Shown: piece after piece, positions 1 through 11,800 of the stretch | Layout: each line of letters starts with the position of its first letter | How positions within the stretch are numbered: position 1 is the first letter of the stretch | From: Costus lasius | Taxonomy: Eukaryota; Streptophyta; Magnoliopsida; Zingiberales; Costaceae | DNA length: 64,000 bases | Direction of reading: 5' to 3' | Assembly: GCA_027563935.2 (NCBI GenBank) | Contig: CM050450.1 | Span: forward strand, 30,615,439-30,679,438 | Position numbers and translations under genes: made by a program | The notes under the pieces: model-generated | The model's database searches: none | What the model was told of the DNA's origin: nothing | What the model saw: only the letters and a program-made list of their open reading frames with translations

Positions 1-790
1 GTTTTACTCCTTTGCGCATGTATGATGTATGGTGGCGCATATTGATTGTTGTAGTTTTTTCTTAACATACCTTATCATATGCGCGCCTCACTAGATCTAA
101 GTGGCGCCTACTATAAACCCTTAGACGGGTTGATGGGGTTGAAAGCATCCTCTAGGTTAGATCCAAATAGTCTGATCAGACCATCTGACAGCCTAGATGG
201 GTTGACTAGATAGCACCTGTGCGCAAGCACGAGGTGGCTATAGGTCGACTGCATCAAGGGCGTGTAGCGAGGTCTGGTTGAGACGACTAATGAACACACA
301 TGAGTTAGGCCCGGGGTCACACCCGCTTGCCGAAACTCATGAGGGTTGTTCAGCCCTTTGCGCATGCATGGTTGACCATTAGGTCAACTCAAGTCAGTTA
401 GGACTTGGTGCATGCAAGGGCAGTGGATCTGACTAGATGGATGAGTGGATCCCTATCAATGGACCGTTGTAAGGTTGTAGGGCACATAAGAAAATTAAAA
501 TTGATGCCAATGGGGTTTTCAAAAATTTTATTTTCTTGTTAAAGGATCACATGTTGATTGGATGCCATGATATATGTTTATTTCATCTTATGTGGGTTGC
601 CCTTTTAATGTCTGCTGTGCTGGGGCCTGCGAGCCTGGATTAAAATTGTAAATTAATTTATATTGTGATCTGCGCATCACTTTTATTTAATTTATAATGT
701 GTAATTGACCTGCGAGTCAATCATGTCTAGATAGATTAAATTGTAAGTTTAATCAGACATGAGCACAAAGCACAGTTGGCAGAGGCGCAT

Positions 791-846
791 GCAGCAGAAG
801 CTTGACCAGGTGGGAGGTCTAGGGTTCGACCCTATGACAGGCGCAT
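791..846 (+). repeat. 56-bp insertion with Pol III B-box-like motif, flanked by 8-bp direct repeat
   Basis: The A leader has this block where B and K have none. It is bounded by aggcgcat at 783-790 and again at 839-846. It contains gggttcgaccc, a match to the tRNA/SINE B box (GGTTCGANNC) sitting in a small stem TAGGG/CCCTA. This fits the tail end of a tRNA-derived SINE, but the block is too short to show an A box or a poly(A) end. It could also be filler DNA from a repair event. Confidence 0.4.
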
Positions 847-1181
847 CTACCAGGTGGGTGCACCTGAGCTGTAGAAGGCGCTTAGGCCCTGGTCTGGGCC
901 AGATGAGAGGCAAAAGACCCAAGAAGAGCTAAAGTGAAGACTTAAGTTAACTTAAGGTCTTACTTAGGGTTAATGGGCTTTTGACACATAAGATCAGCAT
1001 GCTTTCTACTTATCGTTTATAATTAGAATTGCATGATTTATTTATCTTCTGCTATCACCATAGGGTTTGCATGATAGTTAAGAAGATTAAAGACCGTTAA
1101 AATCCAACGCTAAAATATCAAGCTCGATAGCCTTCTGACGCGAAACCTCACTGTTCTGACTATCGTTGGAGCCGTGTTGTA

Positions 1182-1519
1182 CCCACTTAGTGGGCACGTC
1201 CATCTATCTTCAGACGGTGTGTGATTTCACCTGCGTGTTACAGAGAAGGGATTTATCGCTTCTCGTTGCTCAGCATAGCACGTGGTGGTCCAGGGAGTAG
1301 GTCAGGTCAGCTTGACCATGTAGGCTACATATGTGGCGCATATGGTAGCACATGGAGGCAGCCATCTGTGGGATCAGAGACTGTGTTATACCAACTCAGT
1401 TGGCACAGTCGGCTGGATTGCCCAGATGAAGGGGAATCGCACGGGTTGGCGATTGGCAGGGACTGCCTACCAGAAATTAATGCTTGTACTCTCTGTGCAT
1501 CTTATCTCGCCTGAGCGGG
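1182..1519 (+). other. Conserved stem-loop series in copia leader (copy in A)
   Basis: Four short hairpins are visible: CCCACT/AGTGGG (1182-1194), CCAACT/AGTTGG inside an outer GACTGTG/CACAGTC stem (1379-1410), AATCGC/GCGATT (1435-1454) and CTCGC/GCGGG (1506-1519, one G-T pair). The same order occurs in B (from 8337) and K (from 53781). Element D has the same order with different bases that still pair (25121-25460). Position before gag fits a packaging or dimerisation signal, or control of translation. That role is inference; the pairing is seen directly. Confidence 0.6.
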
Positions 1520-1712
1520 ACGCGGAGACCAAGTATGAAATCTGGATCCCATCTCACTAAAAGAGTGTTACTCTTTCGGACTGTTTTAATGGATTTTTCA
1601 GTCAGATAAAATAGTGAGAAAAGAATCTTTCTTAAGTCCTGGATTGATTCTAAACATTGATACTGACCTTGCTGTTCTTGCATTGTTGTAGATTCCTGCA
1701 GCAACGAACACC

Positions 1713-4700
1713 ATGAGCTTCAATGTGCGATCCCTACTAGAAAGGGATAAGTTTGCTGGGCCAAACTTCTCAGACTGGTACGGACACCTTAAGATTGTTC
1801 TTAAGGCAGAGAGGAAACTGTATGTCCTCGAGACGGCTATACCGCCTCAACCCGCTGCGAACGCCGCAAGGGCGGTTCGCGATGCCTATGAAAAGCATGT
1901 CAATGAAAGCATTGATGTCGCTTGCCTGATGCTAGCGTCTATGACGCCACCGCTGCAGCGTCAGCATGAGGATATGTCAGCTATAGAAATTATAGCAAAC
2001 CTCAAGATGCTGTATGCTGCACAGGCGAGGGCTGAACGCTATAATCTGACCAAGCTTTTCTTTCAGAGCAAACTGACTGAAGGGAGTCCAGTGGGAGCTC
2101 ATGTGCTCAAGATGATTGGGCATAAGGAGGCTCTAGAAAAACTGGGGCATACCATCAATCAGGAGCTTGCTGTCGACATTATTCTGCAGTCTCTCCCGGC
2201 CTCCTTCGATGCGTTCATTATTAATTTTAATATGAACAAGATCGACTGTACTCCGGCAGAGTTGCTGAATATGCTCTTGACTACGGAGGAGACTCTGAAG
2301 GGAAAGCCTTCAACCTCTGTCTTGATGTTCCCTTCCAGGAACAAGAAGAAGGGGAAGAAGGGCAAGGCCCCTGTCAAGAACTACAGCAAGGCTCTGAAAC
2401 AAAAGGTGAAGCGGTCGAAGGACAACAGATGTTTCCACTGTGGCCAGCTGGGTCACTGGAAAAAGGACTGTAAAGCGCTCCAAGGAGACAAGAAGGGAAG
2501 CATCGCTTCTGGCTCAGGTATATTTGTGACTGAGGTCATGATATCTTCTTCTTCCATATCATGGGTGTTGGACATTGCATGTGGAGTTCACATTTGTTCA
2601 AATGTACAGGAACTCAAGAGAAGAAGACAGGTGGGACAGCATGAGGTGGACCTACGAGTTGGAAACGGGGCACGGGTTGCTGCTGTTGCTGTAGGGGTTT
2701 ATTACATCTCATTACCATCTGGACTTGTACTAGAACTTGACAATTGTTATTTTGTTCCAAGTATTACGAAAAATATTATCTCTATTCCTGCTCTTGTCAG
2801 GAAAGGATTTTCCTTTGAATGCAATATTTCAAAGTGTGTAATTTCTTATGATAATATTGTTTATGCTTCTGGATCAATTAACAATGGGTTATTCATGTTG
2901 GACATGGAATGTTCTATACAAAACATTGATAATAAGAAAGCCAAGTATGCTGATGACAGCACCCTGCTATGGCATAGTCGTTTAGGCCATATTAACAAGA
3001 AACGCATTAAGCGGTTGCATGATCATGGACTGCTGGGATCATTCTCCAATGAGGAGATTGATACATGCAAAGCTTGTTTAATGGGTAAAATGACGAAGGC
3101 TCCTTTTCCTCACATAGGTCAAAGGGCTTCGGGTTTACTTGACCTTATACACAGTGATGTGTGTGGGCCATTTAGTAAACATGCCAGAGGTGGCTATTCG
3201 TACTTCATTACCTTTACTAATGATTTCAGTAGATATGGGTATGTCTATTTAATGAGACATAAGAGTGAATCTTTTGACAAGTTCAAAGAGTTCAAAAATG
3301 AAGTACAAAATCAGCTAGGCCGAAATATCAAGGCACTTCACTCAGATCGAGGTGGAGAATACCTAAGTCGAGAGTTTACTGACTATCTGAAGGAGTGTGG
3401 GATTATCTCACAGCTCACTCCGCCAGGAACACCGCAATGGAATGGTGTGTCCGAGAGGAGGAACAGAACCTTACTGGATATGGTTCGTTCTATGATGAGT
3501 CAAGCTACTCTACCTTACTCCTTTTGGGGATTTGCACTGGAAACAGCTGCAAAGGTACTAAACCGAGTGCCATCCAAGGCAGTTTCTAAGACTCCATATG
3601 AGCTATGGTATGGGAAACAGCCGAGCTTGACATTTATTAAGATCTGGGGTTGCGAGGCTTACGTCAAAAAGCTCGCCTCTGGGAAACTAGAGAGCAGATC
3701 TGAGAAATGTATCTTTGTCGGTTACCCTAAGGAAACTAAGGGTTATTATTTCTACGATCCCAAAGAGAACAAGGTATTTGTTGCTCGGACGGCCATTTTT
3801 CTTGAGAAGGAGTTTCTTCTGCAAGAGGCTAGTGGGAGAGAAATAAAGCTGGATGAGAATCCAGAGGAAGGACAAAGTAGTCAAGCACAGTTGGATGAGC
3901 CTGAGCCGGTAGAATAGGTTATTGAACAACCTGAGGCTCAGATATCACGGGAACCGCGTAGATCGGGAAGGATCCGTCGACAGCCTGAGCGCTATGACGG
4001 AGTCTACATCATTGAAAATGATGAACCCCTCACTTATGCGGATGCGGTCAGTGGACCGGAGTCAGCTAGATGGCTTGAAGCTATGCGAGCCGAGATGGAC
4101 TCCATGTCAGATAACCAGGTCTGGGATTTGGTTGATCCGCCTCCGGGAGTGATCCCTATAGGCTGTAAATGGATCTTCAAAAAGAAGATTGACATGGATG
4201 GTAACGTGGTTACCTATAAAGGCAGGCTAGTTGCGAAAGTTTTCAAACAAATCTACGGGATAGATTATGATGAAACTTTCTCTCCTGTAGCCATGTTCAA
4301 GTCTATTCGGATTCTTTTCGCGATAGCAGCATATTACGATTATGAGATCTGGCAGATGGATGTGAAGACCGCTTTCCTTAATGGAAAACTGGATGAGGAT
4401 GTGTATATGACACAACCTGAAGGTTTCACTAGTCCATCAGATCGTCATAAAATATGCAAGTTAAAGAAGTCCATTTATGGACTTAAACAAGCATCTAGAA
4501 GCTGGAATATTCGTTTTGATGAATCAATCTGTGAGTTTGGTTTCATCAAGAACGAAGATGACCCGTGTGTATATAAGAGGTTTAGTGGGAGCGTGATTAC
4601 TTTCCTAGTCCTCTACGTCGATGATATCTTAATCATTGGAAACGATATTCCTGAACTGCATGCTGTTAAAGCATGGTTAGGAAAATGTTTCCAGATGAAA

Positions 4701-5407
4701 GATCTAGGAGAAGCAGCCTATGTGTTAGGTGTGAAGATCTACAGGGATAGATCTAAGAGGCTTCTCGGGCTGTGCCAGAGTACTTACATCGATAAAGTCC
4801 TGGAGAGATTTCATTTAGAGAATTCTAAAAGAGGATATCTTCCAGTCAGACATGGTCTGAATCTTTCAAAGAGTCAGTGTCCACAAACACAGACTGAGAA
4901 AGATGAAATGGACAATACGCCTTATGCTTCGGCTATTGGGTCCATTATGTATGCGATGTTGTGTACTCGCCCAGACGTCGCTTACGGGTTAAGCGTGACC
5001 AGTCGATTCCAAAGTAATCCAGGTCAGGCACACTGGATTGCGGTTAAGAACATTTTGAAATATCTGCGGAGGACCAAAGATATGTTCTTGATATATGGTG
5101 GTCAGGAAGAACTCAGTATAGAAGGATATACTGACGCTTCGTTCCAATCGGACCAGGATGATTTCCGATCGCAATCAGGCTATGTTTTTAGCTTGAATGG
5201 TGGAGCAGTGGTGTGGAAAAGTTTCAAACAGTCTATCGTTGCTGATTCCACAACAGAAGCCGAGTATGTTGCAGCCTCGGAAGCATCCAAGGAGGCAGTG
5301 TGGATTCGTAAGTTCATTCAAGAACTTGGTTTTGTTCCATTGAGTGCAGATCCTTTGGTTATCTTCTGTGATAACACTGGAGCAATCGCACAAGCAAAGG
5401 AACCACG
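1713..5407 (+). pseudogene. Gag-pol polyprotein of copia element A, nonsense codon, interrupted by B
   Basis: Encodes gag with a CCHC zinc knuckle (CFHCGQLGHWKKDC), protease, integrase with HHCC and D..D..E residues (SDRGGEY, VSERRNR), reverse transcriptase with YVDDILIIG, and the start of RNase H (GYTDASF, TTEAEY, FCDNTGA). The start is fixed by alignment with the intact 1294-codon ORF of B. Codon 735, in the linker between integrase and reverse transcriptase, is TAG at 3915-3917 where B has CAG; the frame then stays open to 5407. There B enters after the AKEP motif, and the last RNase H codons are found again at 14464-14653. The protease active-site region reads LDIACG instead of LDTACG in B. 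The copy is inactive. Confidence 0.93.
5403..5407 (+). repeat. Left target-site duplication of element B (ccacg)
   Basis: Five bases immediately before the B 5' LTR. The matching copy after the B 3' LTR is ccaca (14459-14463), one G-to-A change at a CpG. The two flanks join in frame in the RNase H sequence of A, as seen by comparison with the uninterrupted pol of B and K. Confidence 0.9.
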
Positions 5408-7092
5408 TGTTGGGGTATGCCCTTAAGGCCAATGTTTGAGGCCTTGGGATTCTATCAGTATCATGTATATAAACTCTTATGTTTATAAAGGCAATGGTTG
5501 TTATTCAGTATGTTACATTGTCTGCTGCAATAAGTGTGCTTCTGAATAATGTCTCAATGCTGTTCAGCTAGGCTGACATGCTGTAATGTCCTTAGTCGAG
5601 ATATCTTGGTGAACATGAGACAGCCTTGATATGATTGAGACTAATATGTGTTCTAATCTTATAGGATGCTTCGAGCATGGAATAAGATGTAGACTCATGG
5701 GTACATTGGATGTACTGGACAGACCCTACTAGGATATTCAATTGCTTGTCACAATGTGAATAATCCTTGTTTGCATCAAGTGGCACATGTCCTTTGACTT
5801 GAGATCACTTGTGTTTCTAAATGATGATTGTCATTGTTTTGAGGTAGTTCAATATCATTTGAAATATAATGGTTATAGACTATCTTGGATAATGATTATG
5901 ATTCAGGTTAGGGCACTAGTGATAGATATAGGATTGCCGTCTCCTTATTGAAGGAGTGTGATGTTCTATAGGGGCCCCCTAGATGAGATGATTGTGAAAG
6001 TGTATGGCCATACCCAGGTGACTATGTTCATCTGATCTGATCATGCTCATCATATTGGAGTTACAAGCTTGACCCGCTTGTCCAATAAGAACATCCAGTA
6101 GGCAAAGGATACATGCATGCCTTGTGAAGTTGATTCACACTTGTGCTGTGGTTTGGGTGTAGTCTTGGAAGACTTTTTCCTTTATATCGGGAGACAGTGA
6201 TGTGTTGCTAGATACCCCTCACTGGTCGTGATAACGTAAGTTATCGTTACCGACATTTAAAGGAAACCCTCAGGGTCACACAATTTGGTGATATGGCTTT
6301 CTTGAGTCAGATCGTGTGGACTGAATTGTTTTGATTCAGTTTAAAGGAGTTTGAACTCTGATTGTAAGTGAGATCTGGTCTGGTCATGTTTGATTGATTA
6401 GGGCATGAGATCGGTAAGCTTCGATCGAGAGTAGTGATGCTAGATCGGTGAGATCAAAGGCATCAAGAGATGAACGGTTAGATCTTGAACCATTTGGTTC
6501 AGAGAGATCTAGACCATGGCTTGGGCTGGTTTGGTTTGGTCTTTGTACCAAACGCATTGAACCGTTGGATTGAACCGGTTCACACATGTGTGAACGCATA
6601 GTTCATGATGAAAGCGTTTTTGGGCGGTTTGCATGGATTTAAGCGCATGGCTTCATGACTTTCCATAATTGGAAGTCATGTAACGCCACTTAACTTGTAA
6701 ACGCCAAAACGCATTTCGGTTCTCATTTTGTGTGGCCGATCCACTCTCGTGTAGCGGGGGTTCACGCAAGCAAGTGTGAGAGCTTCATCGCCCTAGCAAA
6801 GATCTCATCTTCTCCACACAAGGACAACTTGCCACTTTTGCTAGCACAAGAGGTGCGCAAGAAGGAAGTCTTCATCACTTTTGTGTGTCTTCTTTGGAGA
6901 AGATCCCCTTCGATCTTTACTTCCAAGTCGCCATCCACTCATGGCTATGGTATGAATTACTTGTTATCTATACAAGTTATGATGTTGATCATATGGCATG
7001 CAAAAGATCCCAACAAACCCTATGCTTCCTTGCGCAATTCATGATATGCGCCTACTTAGGGTTTCGCCCCCCTCTTGAAAGGGGTTTCTTCA
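5408..7092 (+). repeat. 5' LTR of element B
   Basis: 1685 bp, TG...CA. Promoter-bearing terminal repeat of the A/B/K family. It matches the 3' LTR at 12772-14458 almost base for base. The end is set by the primer site two bases downstream. A G/C-rich hairpin-like run (cccccc..gaaagggg) lies just before the 3' end, as in the other family members. No clear TATA box was seen. Confidence 0.95.
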
Positions 7093-7094
7093 AT

Positions 7095-7106
7095 TGGTAT
7101 CAGAGC
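7095..7106 (+). other. Primer binding site of B (initiator tRNA-Met)
   Basis: TGGTATCAGAGC, complementary to the 3' end of plant initiator tRNA-Met, the usual primer of plant copia elements. It starts two bases after the LTR and fixes the LTR boundary. Confidence 0.95.
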
Positions 7107-8866
7107 AGGCTTTATGCATGCTAATATGATTGCTATGTTTGCTCTTGTGATCCATGCTTGCGCAAGTGTTTAGATCTAATAGTTTCTTCATGCGAAAATA
7201 AGATGTATACCTTGTTGGTGGCGCATGTTGTTTGTTTATGCTTTCGCATGACTTGTTGTTGGCGCTTGGTTCATGTTGTTTATCAAAACTTAACTTGCAC
7301 GCCTATGATTAGATCTAAGATGCGCCTATTGTAAACCCTTAGACGGGTTGATGGGGTTGAAAGCATCATCTAGTATAGATCAAATTAGTCTGATCAGACC
7401 ATCTGACAGCCTAGATGGGTTGACCAGATAGCACCTGTGCGCAAGCACGAGGTGGCTATGGGTTGACTGCATCAAAGGCGTGTAGCGAGGTCTGGTTGAG
7501 ACGACTAGTGAACACACATGAGTTAGGCCCGGGGTCACACCCGCTTGCCAGAACTCATGAGGGTTGTTCAGCCCTTGGCGCATGCATGGTTGACCATTAG
7601 GTCAACTCGAGTCAGTTAGGACTTGGTGCATGCAAGGGCAGTGGATCTGACTAGATTGATGAGTGGATCCCTATCAATGGACCGTTGTAAGGTTGTAGGG
7701 CACATAAGAAAATTAAAATTGACGCCAATGGGTTTTCAAAATTTTATTTTCTTTATGGATCACATGTTGATTGAATGATGCCATGATGCTTGTTTATTTA
7801 ATCTTATGTGGGTTTCCCTTTTAATGTGTGCTGTGCTGGGGCCTGCGAGCCTGGATAAAAGTGTAAATTATTATTTTGGTGATCTGCGAATCACATTTTT
7901 AATTAATTTATTGTATAATTGACCTGCGAGTCAAGCTTGTCTAGATAGATTAAAATGTATTTTAATTAGACAAGAGCACAAAAGCACACATCGCAGAGGA
8001 GCATTCAGCTGGTGGGCGCACCTGAGCTGCATTGAGCGCTAGGGCCCTGGGTTGGACCAGATGAGATGCAAAAGACCCAAGAAGAGCAAGTGAAAACTTA
8101 AGTTGATTTAAGGTCTTACTTAGGCTCTATGGGCTTTTACCACATAAGATCCATGCTTTCTTTTATTTTCTAAATACTTAGAATTGCATGAGTTATTTAT
8201 CTTCTGCTATAGCCATAGGATTTGCCTGATAGTAAGAAGATAAAAGACCGTTAAAATCCAACGCTGAAATATCAAGCACGTAATGCCTTCTGACGCGAAA
8301 CCTCACTGTTCTGACTATCATTGGAGCCGTGTTGTACCCACTCAGTGGGCACGTCCATCTATCTTCAGACGGTGTGTGATTTCACCTGCGTGTTACAGAG
8401 AATGGATTTATCGCTTCTCGTTGCTCAGCATAGCACGTGGTGGTCCAGGGAGTAGGTCAGGTCAGCTTGACCATGCAGGCTACATATGGGGCATATGTTA
8501 GCTATATGGAGGCAGCCATCTGTGGGGTCAGAGACTGTGTTCTACCAACTTAGTTGGCACAGTCTGCTGGATTGCCCAGATGAAGGGGAATCGCACGGGT
8601 TGGCGATTGGCAGGGACTGCCTACCAGAAATTAGTGCTTGTACTCTCTGTGCATCTTATCTCGCCTGAGCGGGACGCGGAGACCAAGTATGAAATCTGGA
8701 TCCCATCTCACTAAAAGAGTGTTACTCTTTCGGACTGTTTTAATGGATTTTTCAGTCAGATAAAATAGTGAGAAAAGAATCTTTCTTAAGTCCTGGATTG
8801 ATTCTAGACATTGATACTGACCTTGCTGTTCTTGCATTGTTGTAGATTCCTGCAGCAACGAACACC
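7107..8866 (+). other. Untranslated leader of element B, with conserved stem-loops
   Basis: 1.76 kb without a conserved ORF between primer site and gag. It aligns with the leaders of A and K. The hairpins described for A recur: CCCACT/AGTGGG at 8337-8349, GACTGTG..CCAACT/AGTTGG..CACAGTC at 8533-8564, then AATCGC/GCGATT and CTCGC/GCGGG. A pyrimidine-rich run ending ttgttgtag precedes the gag start by about 20 bases. Confidence 0.85.
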
Positions 8867-11800
8867 ATGAGCTTCAATGTGCGATCCCTACTGGAAAGGG
8901 AGAAGTTTGCTAGGCCAAACTTCTCAGACTGGTACGGACACCTTAAGATTGTTCTTAAGGCTGAGAGGAAACTGTATGTCCTCGAGACGGCTGTGCCGCC
9001 TCAACCCGCTGCGAATGCCGCAAGGGCGGTTCGTGAAGCCTATGAAAAGCATGTCAATGATAGCATTGATGTCGCTTGCCTGATGCTAGCGTCTATGATG
9101 CCACCGCTGCAGCGTCAGCATGAGGATATGTCTGCTATAGAAATTATAGCAAACCTCAAGATGTTGTATGCTGCACAGGCGAGGGCTGAACGCTATAATT
9201 TGACCAAGCTTTTCTTTCAGAGCAAACTGGCTGAAGGGAGCCCAGTGGGAGCTCACGTGCTCAAGATGATTGGGCACAAGGAGGCTCTGGAGAAACTGGG
9301 GCATACCATCAATCAGGAGCTTGCTGTAGACATTATTCTGCAGTCTTTCCCGCCCTCTTTCGATGCGTTCATTATTAACTTTAATATGAACAAAATCGAT
9401 TGTACTCCGGCAGAGCTGCTGAATATGCTCTTGACTACGGAGGAAACTCTGAAGGGAAAGCCTTCAACCTCTGTCTTGATGTTCCCCTCCAGGAACAAGA
9501 AGAAGGGGAAGAAGGGCAAGGCCCCTGTCAAGAACTACAGCAAGGCTCTGAAACAGAAGGTGAAGCGGTCGAAGGACAACAGGTGTTTCCATTGTGGCCA
9601 GCTGGGTCACTGGAAAAAGGACTGTAAAGCGCTCCAAGGAGACAAGAAGGGAAGCATCGCTTCTGGCTCAGGTATATTTGTGACTGAGGTCATGATATCT
9701 TCTTCTTCTATGTCATGGGTGTTGGACACTGCATGTGGAGTTCACATTTGTTCAAATGTACAGGAACTCAAGAGAAGAAGACAGGTGGGACAGCATGAGG
9801 TGGACCTACGAGTTGGAAACGGGGCACGGGTTGCTGCTGTTGCTGTAGGGGATTATTACATCTCATTACCATCTGGCATTGTATTAGAATTAAACAATTG
9901 TTACTTTGTACCCAGTATTACCAAAAATATTATCTCTATTCCTGCTCTTGTCAGGAAAGGGTTTTCCTTTGAATGCAAGATTTCAAAGTGTTATCTTACT
10001 CTTGATAATATTGTTTATGCTACTGGTTCAATTAACAATGGGTTATTCATGTTGGACATGGAATATTCTATACAAAACATTGATAATAAGAAAGCCAAAT
10101 ATGCTGATGACAGCACCTTGCTATGGCATAGTCGTTTAGGCCATATTAACAAGAAGCGCATTAAGCGGTTGCATGATCATGGACTGCTGGGATCATTCTC
10201 CTATGAGGAGATTGATACATGCAAAGCTTGTTTAATGGGTAAAATGACGAAGGCTCCTTTTCCTCATAAAGGTCAAAGGGCTTCAGGTTTACTTGACCTT
10301 ATACACACTGATGTGTGTGGGCCGTTTAGTAAACATGCCAGAGGTGGCTATTCGTACTTCATTACCTTTACTGATGATTTCAGTAGGTATGGTTATGTCT
10401 ATCTTATGAGACATAAGAGTGAATCTTTTGACAAGTTCAAAGAGTTCAAAAATGAAGTACAAAATCAGCTAGGCCGAAATATCAAGGCACTTCGTTCTGA
10501 TCGAGGTGGAGAATACTTGAGTCATGCGTTTACTGACTATGTAAAAGAGTGTGGGATTATCTCACAGCTCACTCCGCCAGGAACACCGCAATGGAATGGT
10601 GTGTCCGAGAGGAGGAACAGAACCTTACTGGATATGGTTCGTTCTATGATGAGTCAGGCTACTCTACCTTACTCCTTTTGGGGTTTTGCACTGGAAACAG
10701 CTGCAAAGGTACTAAACCGAGTGCCATCCAAGGCCGTTTCAAAGACTCCATATGAGTTATGGTATGGGAAACAGCCGAGCTTGACATTTATTAAGATCTG
10801 GGGTTGCGAGGCTTATGTCAAAAAGCTCGCCTCTGGGAAACTGGAGAGCAGATCTGAGAAATGTATCTTTGTCGGTTACCCTAAGGAAACTAAGGGTTAT
10901 TATTTCTTCGATCCCAAAGAGAATAAAGTATTTGTTGCTCGGACGGCAATATTTCTTGAGAAGGAATTTCTTCTGCAAGAAGCCAGTGGGAGAGAAATAA
11001 AGCTGGATGAGAATCCAGAGGAAGGACAAAGTAGTCAAGCACAGTTGGATGAGCCTGAGCCGGTAGAACAGGTTATTGAACAACCTGAGGCTCAGATATC
11101 ACGGGAACCGCGAAGATCGGGAAGGATCCGTCGACAGCCTGAGCGCTATGACGGAGTCTACATCATTGAAAATGATGAACCCCTCACTTATGCGGATGCG
11201 GTCAGTGGACCGGAGTCAGCTAGATGGCTTGAAGCTATGCGAGCCGAAATGGACTCCATGTCAGATAACCAAGTCTGGGATTTGGTTGATCCGCCTCCGG
11301 GAGTAATTCCTATAGGCTGTAAATGGATCTTCAAGAAGAAGATTGACATGGATGGTAACGTGGTTACCTATAAAGGCAGGCTAGTAGCGAATGGTTTCAA
11401 ACAAATCTACGGGATAGATTATGATGAAACTTTCTCTCCTGTAGCCATGTTCAAGTCTATTCGGATTCTTTTCGCGATAGCAGCATATTACGATTATGAG
11501 ATCTGGCAGATGGATGTGAAGACGGCTTTCCTTAATGGAAAACTGGATGAGGATGTGTATATGACACAACCTGAAGGTTTCACTAATCCATCAGATCGTC
11601 ATAAAATATGCAAGTTAAAGAAGTCCATTTATGGACTTAAGCAAGCATCTAGAAGCTGGAATATTCGTTTTGATGAATCAATCTCTGAGTTTGGTTTCAT
11701 CAAGAACGAAGATGACCCGTGTGTATATAAGAGGTTTAGTGGGAGCGTGATTACTTTCCTAGTCCTCTACGTCGATGATATCTTAATCATTGGAAACGAT

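Larger units (their letters stand above)
1..1712 (+). other. Untranslated leader of element A
   Basis: Non-coding region between the primer site and the gag start. It aligns throughout with the leaders of B (7107-8866) and K (52409-54311), which identifies it although the LTR is off the window. Shared landmarks are the segment with taaacccttagacgggttga, several short stem-loops between 1180 and 1520, and a pyrimidine-rich run ending in ttgttgtag just before the gag ATG that resembles a 3' splice site. Short ORFs here are not conserved in frame between copies and I do not call them. A differs from B and K by an extra 56-bp piece at 791-846. Confidence 0.85.

Noticed and set aside
820..840. A tRNA gene from the GGGTTCGACCC motif
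   Set aside because: No A box, anticodon arm or acceptor stem around it; only a B-box-like piece.
4083..5426. ORF 4083-5426 as a separate RT/RNase H gene ending in ..EPRVGVCP
   Set aside because: It is the downstream part of the A gag-pol after the TAG at 3915, and its last residues are read through into the B LTR. It is not an independent gene.
8877..9083. Out-of-frame ORFs inside gag-pol of B and K
   Set aside because: Shadows of the real frame; no conserved start or composition of their own.
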